Of a DNA stretch of 64,000 nt, positions 59,420 through 64,000 are shown one piece after another. The DNA is taken from the NCBI RefSeq assembly GCF_030581005.1, contig NZ_JAUQSX010000015.1, positions 1-64,000 of the forward strand, given 5' to 3'. The first letter of the stretch is position 1. The number at the start of each line of letters is the position of its first letter. This DNA comes from Hymenobacter mellowenesis. GTDB lineage: Bacteria; Bacteroidota; Bacteroidia; Cytophagales; Hymenobacteraceae. Made by a program: the position numbers and the translations under genes. The notes beneath the pieces are model-generated. The model was given only the letters and a program-made list of their open reading frames with translations, did no database searches and was not told the origin of the DNA.

Positions 59420-59450
59420 AAAGCCCCTTGGCCTTGCCGAGGGGCTTTTT
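59420..59450 (+). terminator. Rho-independent terminator
   Basis: AAAGCCCCTTGGC ... GCCGAGGGGCTTTTT, one mismatch in the stem; the T-run overlaps the upstream edge of promoter 3. Confidence 0.88.
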
Positions 59451-59452
59451 CG

Positions 59453-59488
59453 TGTCCTTTCAACTGGCAATTGCCGGCCGGAATTTCG
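59453..59488 (+). promoter_or_regulatory. Phage late-type promoter 3
   Basis: TGTCC at 59453 and GAATTTCG at 59481-59488, 28-base spacing; contains the palindrome GGCAATTGCC (59466-59475) and GCCGG. The ATG at 59493 starts four bases later, implying a leaderless mRNA. Confidence 0.75.
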
Positions 59489-59492
59489 GGGC

Positions 59493-60188
59493 ATGACGGT
59501 AAAAGAATGGCTCGATTCGGAGCGTGATTACGAGGCGGGCCGGCAGCTCTACGCCGCCCTGGGGGACAACGACCGGCTCAAGCGGCTCTTTGCCGATGGG
59601 CCCACCCGCTACAACCGCGAGGCGGTGGCGTGGGAACTGACGAAGCTGGCCCGGGCGGGAAGTGGGCAGCTATCAGTTATCAGTTATCAGTTAGCAGTTA
59701 TCAGCATAGATGCTTCGGCTGCCGAAAAGGATACAAGCTCAGAGCCCGAAAGCAGCCCAAACGCAACGTTTTCGTTGCAAAAGGATACAAGCTCGGCCGA
59801 AAAAGGGACCGAGCTGCTCGACGAGCTGAAGGCTGAGCAGCGCGGGCTCTACGATGAGCGGGCCGGCGTGCATGCCCAGCTGGAGGGCGCGAAGGACGAG
59901 GAAGAGCGCCGGCTGATGGCCGTGCGCGTCATGACGCTGAGCCGGCAGCTAAACACGAATTGGGAGACTTACCACTACGTGGAGGCCCACGGCGAACTGC
60001 CGCCGGCGCCGGCCCCTGCGCCCGGCCTCGACCAGCTGGCCCCGGCCGACCTGGTGAAGAAGCGCAACAACCTGCGCAGCCAGGCGAGCAAACTCAAAAA
60101 ACAGCCCCACCGCGCCGATGACCTGCTGCGCGTGGAGGCCGAACTGGCACAGGTCGAACAACTACTCAACCCGACCAATGGCCAGTAA
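59493..60188 (+). CDS. Phage hypothetical coiled-coil protein (231 aa), ahead of terminase
   Basis: 231 residues. N-terminal part helical and basic (MTVKEWLDSERDYEAGRQLY), a low-complexity middle (LSVISYQLAVISI, then a Ser/Glu-rich part) and a C-terminal coiled coil (DDLLRVEAELAQVEQLLNPT). The middle is encoded by a word-type repeat (TATCAGTTATCAG) plus TAGATGCTTCGGCTGC, which resembles a REP half, so the protein carries an in-frame insertion. Eleven bases overlap with the terminase small subunit. Confidence 0.65.
   Translation: MTVKEWLDSERDYEAGRQLYAALGDNDRLKRLFADGPTRYNREAVAWELTKLARAGSGQLSVISYQLAVISIDASAAEKDTSSEPESSPNATFSLQKDTSSAEKGTELLDELKAEQRGLYDERAGVHAQLEGAKDEEERRLMAVRVMTLSRQLNTNWETYHYVEAHGELPPAPAPAPGLDQLAPADLVKKRNNLRSQASKLKKQPHRADDLLRVEAELAQVEQLLNPTNGQ
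59671..59790. repeat. Word-type repeat and REP-like fragment inside a phage gene
   Basis: TATCAGTTATCAGTTATCAG (from about 59670) repeats the word TATCAGT; it is followed by TAGATGCTTCGGCTGCCGAA and then two copies of AAAAGGATACAAGCTC (59729 and 59778 regions). All in frame; composition differs from the rest of the gene. Confidence 0.65.
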
Positions 60189-60831
60189 AGACCAATCGGT
60201 GATGGCCCGGGTGCAGGCCATCGTGCCCACCGAACTCACCACCAGCTTTGACCGCATTTACTACTCCTACCTCAGCGAGGAGGTGGAAGCCCTGCTCACC
60301 GAGGAGGAGCTGGAGCGGCGCGCGCGCATCGATGACGCCTGGCACTACATGGTGAAGCGCAAATCGCCGTTGGCCGCTGCGCAGTGGCTGCAGGAGAAGC
60401 TCGACGTGAGCCGGGCCACTGCCTACCGCATCGTGCGCGAGGCCCTGCAGGTGTTTGGCGATGTGGTGAAAACCAGCAAGGATGCCAAGCGCCGGCTGCT
60501 GTGGGAGTACTCGCTAAAGGGACTGGATAAGTGCCTGAAGATTGACGACATGCGTGCCTACGCGGCCATTCTGAAGAACATGACCACGTTCGAGGGCTTG
60601 AACCTGGAAGACAACACGTTCGACGGCGAAGCCATCCAGGCCCACACCTACATCATCCAAGTGGGCCGGGCCGACGGCGGGGAGCTGCGCTTCAACGCCA
60701 ACGCCATCGAGGAGCTGCCCGAAACCGAGTACACCGAAGTGCTCGAGGCGGTGGAGAACATGACCACCAGCGTGGCGGAGATGGAAGAGTTGTTGGACAG
60801 GGCCGCGCAGAAAGGGAAGAAAAAGTCGTGA
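60178..60831 (+). CDS. Terminase small subunit
   Basis: 217 residues from ATG 60178; 11 bases overlap with the previous gene. Helix-turn-helix (PLAAAQWLQEKLDVSRATAY near 65-85) for DNA recognition, followed by helical oligomerisation region. The small terminase recognises the packaging site and hands DNA to the large subunit encoded next. Size and position support it. It overlaps the terminase large subunit start by GTGA. Confidence 0.75.
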   Translation: MASKDQSVMARVQAIVPTELTTSFDRIYYSYLSEEVEALLTEEELERRARIDDAWHYMVKRKSPLAAAQWLQEKLDVSRATAYRIVREALQVFGDVVKTSKDAKRRLLWEYSLKGLDKCLKIDDMRAYAAILKNMTTFEGLNLEDNTFDGEAIQAHTYIIQVGRADGGELRFNANAIEELPETEYTEVLEAVENMTTSVAEMEELLDRAAQKGKKKS

Positions 60832-62486
60832 GCAAGCCCAAAATCAGCCCTCTGCACTTCAACCGGCCGCAGCTGCGCTTCATTGTGACGCTGATGATGT
60901 CGGCCATCTCGATTTGGGGCCGCGCCACGGGCAAATCGTCGCTCATTGCCTGGCTGATGCACCTGATTGTGGAGAATTTGCCGCGCAGCGCCTGGGGCCT
61001 GTGCGGGCAGACCTACGAGCAGATTCTGACGCGCACGCTGCCCTCCACCATTGCCAGCCTGGCCCGCATCGGCTACGTGCAGGGCATTCACTACGTGATA
61101 GGGGTGAAGCCGCTGAAGCACTTTGGCATGCCCTACGAGACGCCGCAGAAGTGGAACCACGCCATCACGTTCTACAACGGCACCGTTTTTCACATGATTT
61201 CCCTCGATGGCGGCGGGGGCTCGGCGCGGGGCCTGAACCTCGACGGCATCCTGGCCGACGAGTCGCTGCTGCTCAACAAGGAGAAGTTTGACGACGAGGT
61301 GCTGCCGGCCAACCGCGGCAACGAACGCCAGGCGTGGGCGGGCCACCGCCTGCACCACGGCGTGTTTCATTTTACCTCGATGCCCTACGGCAACCAGGGC
61401 AAGTGGCTGCTGGAGGGCGCCAAGCACTACCAGAACAGCGGCAAGGATTATGAGTCGCTCAGCCGGCAGCTCATCACGCTCCAGCTGAAGTACATCGACA
61501 ACAAGGACCGCGAGGCCCGCCGCAGGGTGTGGCTCGAAATCCAGCAACTCACCAAGGAGCTGCGCTACTACTGCGACGAGAACGGCCAGCTCTACAGCGA
61601 GGCCAACGTGTTCGAGAACCTGACCAACGTGGGCATCCGGTTTCTGGAGCAGGCCCGCCGCTCGCTGACGGATTTCACGTTTCGGGTGGAAATGCTCAAC
61701 CAGAAGCCCTCGACCGTGGAGGCGGGTTTCTACCCCACGCTCGACCTGGCCAAGCATACCTACGAGGCCTTCAACTACAACCACCTCGACGGGGAGGACT
61801 TCAACCTGAAGCGCCTGCTTCGCCTGCAGGAGTACCCCGATAGTAGGCAGGATGCCGATTGCGACAGCGCCCTGCCGCTGCGCATTGCGCCCGACTGGGG
61901 CGGCCGGGCCAGCTTCATCACCGTGGCGCAGGTGCACGCCAAGCAGCGCGAGTACCGCATGCTCAACGCCTACCACGTCAAGCACCCGGAGCTGATTCGG
62001 CACATTGCCGAGAAGTTCATCACCTACTACGCCTACCACCTGAACAAGCGCGTGGTGTTCATCGAGGATGCCGAGTACGGCAACAGCCGCGTGGGCAACA
62101 GCACCGAGACCTACAACCAGTTGTTCGTGCGCCTGCTGCGGGAGGCCAAGTGGAAGGTGGAGGTGAAGAAGCTGGGGCGTGCTCCCAGCTACCAGGTGCG
62201 CTACCTGCTGGCCCACGACCTGCTGGCCGAGATTGACCCCAACTGCTGGCGCATCCGCTTCAACAAGCACCACTGCAAGGACCTGCTCATTGCCATGCAG
62301 CTCACCTCCATCAAGGAAGGCTCACGTGGCATCGAGAAGGACAAGGATGCCGAGAAGGATGCCAGCGTGCCCAGCGAGGAGGCGCCGCACTACACAGACA
62401 CGTTCGACCTGCACCTGGCCAGCATCGACGACACGATACTCAAGCCGTCGACCGACTGGAATGGCTTCGTGATGGTCAGCAACTGA
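60828..62486 (+). CDS. terL: Terminase large subunit
   Basis: 552 residues from GTG 60828. Cleaves concatemeric DNA and pumps it into the head. Walker A GRATGKSS at 31-38, an adenine-binding region, Walker B LDGILADES with Asp144-Glu145, and a C-terminal RNase H-like nuclease part with acidic residues in LRIAPDWGGRASFI and RVVFIEDAEYGNSR. No frameshift or missing motif. The gene ends before a strong terminator, and the portal-like protein gene follows on its own promoter. Confidence 0.9.
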   Translation: MSKPKISPLHFNRPQLRFIVTLMMSAISIWGRATGKSSLIAWLMHLIVENLPRSAWGLCGQTYEQILTRTLPSTIASLARIGYVQGIHYVIGVKPLKHFGMPYETPQKWNHAITFYNGTVFHMISLDGGGGSARGLNLDGILADESLLLNKEKFDDEVLPANRGNERQAWAGHRLHHGVFHFTSMPYGNQGKWLLEGAKHYQNSGKDYESLSRQLITLQLKYIDNKDREARRRVWLEIQQLTKELRYYCDENGQLYSEANVFENLTNVGIRFLEQARRSLTDFTFRVEMLNQKPSTVEAGFYPTLDLAKHTYEAFNYNHLDGEDFNLKRLLRLQEYPDSRQDADCDSALPLRIAPDWGGRASFITVAQVHAKQREYRMLNAYHVKHPELIRHIAEKFITYYAYHLNKRVVFIEDAEYGNSRVGNSTETYNQLFVRLLREAKWKVEVKKLGRAPSYQVRYLLAHDLLAEIDPNCWRIRFNKHHCKDLLIAMQLTSIKEGSRGIEKDKDAEKDASVPSEEAPHYTDTFDLHLASIDDTILKPSTDWNGFVMVSN

Positions 62487-62509
62487 TTGGACACTGGCAA
62501 TTGAGGTTA

Positions 62510-62543
62510 AAGGGCCGTTTCCATAGTGGAAACGGCCTTTTTG
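62510..62543 (+). terminator. Rho-independent terminator after terL
   Basis: AGGGCCGTTTCC ATAG TGGAAACGGCCTTTTT, tight stem with T-run, 25 bases after the stop. Confidence 0.92.
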
Positions 62544-62745
62544 TTTGGGTGCAGCCCATTCATATACCCCTTTTTTGCCGATGGCAATTGCCAAAAAGTG
62601 ATAGGGCAAGCTGGGGTACAAATCGGCGCAATGAGACGCAGTATTCTAAAAATCGCCCATAATCTGCGATTCCAGCGCGTGGGGGCACATTGGTGTGAGA
62701 CGGGTTTTTTCGGGTGATTTCTGAAGGGGTGTAGGGGCTTTTTCC
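62544..62745. other. Non-coding region upstream of promoter 4
   Basis: Two hundred bases with the perfect palindrome TGGCAATTGCCA (62582-62593) and A/T-rich parts; no credible gene. The palindrome matches the one inside promoter 3 (59466-59475) and the half-site at 62496-62503. Confidence 0.5.
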
Positions 62746-62781
62746 TGTCCTTTCAAACGGTAGGGGCCGGCGGGAATTTCG
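62746..62781 (+). promoter_or_regulatory. Phage late-type promoter 4
   Basis: TGTCC at 62746, GAATTTCG at 62774-62781, 28-base spacing with GCCGG at -8 as in promoter 3. The ATG follows seven bases later. Preceded by GGGGCTTTTT without a hairpin, so the shared upstream block is more than a terminator. Confidence 0.75.
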
Positions 62782-62788
62782 CAGGGCA

Positions 62789-63121
62789 ATGGGAGGTAAA
62801 AAAGTCATAACGATAAAGCAGGTGCTGGCCGAAATGGCCGCGGCGGTGGAGCCGTTTGCGCTGCGCTTCGTGAAGCTCAACGAGTCGAAAGGCACCGGTG
62901 GCGAAGTCGTGGAGCTGGCGGGCCAGCTGCTCAGCGGCCGCGGCTCATCGAAAGCCCCCTCTCCAAAGGAGGGGGGTGAGGAGGTGAGCGCGCACCAGGT
63001 GCGCAAGCCCAACCACTACGACAACATGACCCGCAACCTGGTGAGCACGCTGAATGGCAACTACAGCAAGGTGCACTACCCCCTCATTCTGGAATTCAAC
63101 GGCCAAAAAGTCATTCTCTAA
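62789..63121 (+). CDS. Phage hypothetical protein (110 aa) ahead of portal
   Basis: 110 residues. N-terminal helix (KVITIKQVLAEMAAAVEPFA), basic-acidic middle (GSSKAPSPKEGGEEVSAHQV) and a C-terminus with YDNMTRNLVSTLNGNYSKVH. The middle is encoded by CCCCTCTCCAAAGGAGGGGG, a small inverted repeat like that at 10398, in frame. May be a head-tail adaptor; no family recognised. The next gene starts two bases later. Confidence 0.65.
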   Translation: MGGKKVITIKQVLAEMAAAVEPFALRFVKLNESKGTGGEVVELAGQLLSGRGSSKAPSPKEGGEEVSAHQVRKPNHYDNMTRNLVSTLNGNYSKVHYPLILEFNGQKVIL

Positions 63122-63122
63122 C

Positions 63123-64000
63123 GTGTCAGTATACATCAATCCATCCGGCTCGTTTGGCTTTATCGAGGGCACCAATGCTCTGGTGAAGCTCGGCACGGCT
63201 ACCGGGCCCACGCCCGGCGCCGCCACCACCAACTCGCTGGTGAAACCTATTGGCGGCAATGCCGACGTGGCCTTTTGGGGCGAAGACAATCTGTTTCCGC
63301 AGCAGGTGGTGGCCGATATGGAGGAAAATACTTCCCTGGCCACCATGCTCCAGTGGAAGGCTAAGGCTTGGTACGGCGGTGGCCTCATCTACGGGCTGGT
63401 GACGTTCGACGAGAAAGGCGAGGAGGTGTTCAAGCAGGTGCGCCTGCCGGAAGTGCAGGAGTTCATCCGGCGTTCCAACCTGAAGCGGTTCGGCATCGAG
63501 GCGCTGGTGGACATTTCGGTGTTCAGCCAAGCCTTCCCGGAGCTGATTCTAAGCCGCGACCGCAAGCAAATCGTGTCGGTGTCGACGCAGGACGCCTGCT
63601 ACTGCCGCTACGCCAAGGCGAAGACGGCCAACGACATCATGAAGCGCCTCTACATCAACGCCAACTGGGCGAATGGTGGGCGCTACGATGACGAGTACAC
63701 CACCACCGTGCCGGTGCTCGACCCCTACTACGACGCCGTGGAGGGCCTGCGCGCCCGCACCGATGGCTTCAAATACATCTATCCGATTTCGTTTCCGTCG
63801 CCGGACAAATCGGAATACCAGCTGGCCAGCTGGAACACCGTGCGCCGCTCCGGCTGGCTCGACATGGCCAAGGCCGTGCTGGAGTTCAAGCGCAACCTGA
63901 TGAAGCAGTACCTCAGCATCGAGTGGATGATTGAGGTGCACCCCGAATACTGGAAGTGGAAATTCAAGGATTGGGACGACAAGGACGAGGAGGAGCGCCG
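63123..64000 (+). CDS. Phage portal-like protein (3' end outside window)
   Basis: At least 292 residues from GTG 63123, open to the window edge. N-terminal segment VAFWGEDNLFPQQVVADMEE followed by LQWKAKAWYGGGLIYGLVTF has the rhythm of portal proteins (WGEDNLFPQ...). A helical wing-like region (FRRSNLKRFGIEALVDISVF-type: RRSNLKRFGIEALVDIS) follows. Position after terminases is where portals lie. The family link is by eye and by context; a portal fits better than other head proteins. Confidence 0.65.
   Translation, partial: MSVYINPSGSFGFIEGTNALVKLGTATGPTPGAATTNSLVKPIGGNADVAFWGEDNLFPQQVVADMEENTSLATMLQWKAKAWYGGGLIYGLVTFDEKGEEVFKQVRLPEVQEFIRRSNLKRFGIEALVDISVFSQAFPELILSRDRKQIVSVSTQDACYCRYAKAKTANDIMKRLYINANWANGGRYDDEYTTTVPVLDPYYDAVEGLRARTDGFKYIYPISFPSPDKSEYQLASWNTVRRSGWLDMAKAVLEFKRNLMKQYLSIEWMIEVHPEYWKWKFKDWDDKDEEER

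Noticed and set aside
60648..62273. 541-residue minus-strand open frame
   Set aside because: Antisense of terminase large subunit.
38380..64000. Integrase or transposase of the prophage
   Set aside because: No tyrosine or serine recombinase or DDE transposase motif was seen in this window; it may lie beyond the right edge.

Overview
The window comes from a high-GC member of the Bacteroidota, most like Hymenobacter or a close Cytophagales relative. The evidence is the set of chromosomal genes (TonB-dependent receptor, ExbB/ExbD/TonB-like proteins, an HU-CCDC81/SPOR protein, a GldM-like protein, an alpha-oxoamine synthase, a histone H1-like protein, long TPR proteins), the Bacteroidota promoter element TAnnTTTG ahead of many genes, and the near absence of Shine-Dalgarno sites. 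The genus is an inference from gene content; no rRNA is present.

Left part (1-38.4 kb) is chromosome. It opens with a CTCGGAC heptamer array that reads in frame into an MmeI-like restriction-modification protein cut by the window edge. An AraC regulator, an NTF2-like secreted protein, YjbQ and a RES-Xre toxin-antitoxin pair follow. Housekeeping genes come next: accC, an alpha-oxoamine synthase, a histone H1-like gene, divergent tyrS/holA, a 2H phosphoesterase with a DUF4136 lipoprotein, and a GldM-like gene. From 15.6 to 25.8 kb a same-strand run carries a giant TPR protein, an outer-membrane barrel, an HU/SPOR protein, ExbB, ExbD, a TonB-like protein and FolC, an envelope/energy-transduction cluster. 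TrmB, a TrpF-like protein without its catalytic Cys, Rpe, a TonB-dependent receptor, an AI-2E transporter, a lactonase, a LysR/YeiH pair, a sensor kinase and two small envelope proteins complete the chromosome.

Right part (about 38.4 kb to the end) is a prophage, cut by the window edge. It has a leftward XRE repressor, a divergent control region, a dense early block of small overlapping genes (39-45 kb), a 1019-residue primase/helicase, and then an iteron array (49.86-50.13 kb) that is a candidate replication origin. Virion genes follow: tail or fibre proteins, an S49 protease carrying an in-frame scaffold-like segment, a capsid protein, small and large terminase and a portal-like protein. 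No integrase, tape measure or clear lysis gene is in view.

The most notable signals are these. (1) A phage promoter family of four sites has TGTCC starting exactly 28 nt before an nAnnTTnG box; three sites end 4-7 nt before ATG, implying leaderless mRNAs. (2) Thirteen copies of TGTAGGT/ACCTACA form a patterned iteron array. (3) The heptamer array lies in the linker of a restriction-modification gene and is a candidate phase switch. (4) A phage ASCH-type gene is broken by one TAA. (5) Long palindromes and 'word-repeat' inverted repeats are scattered between, and occasionally inside, genes.
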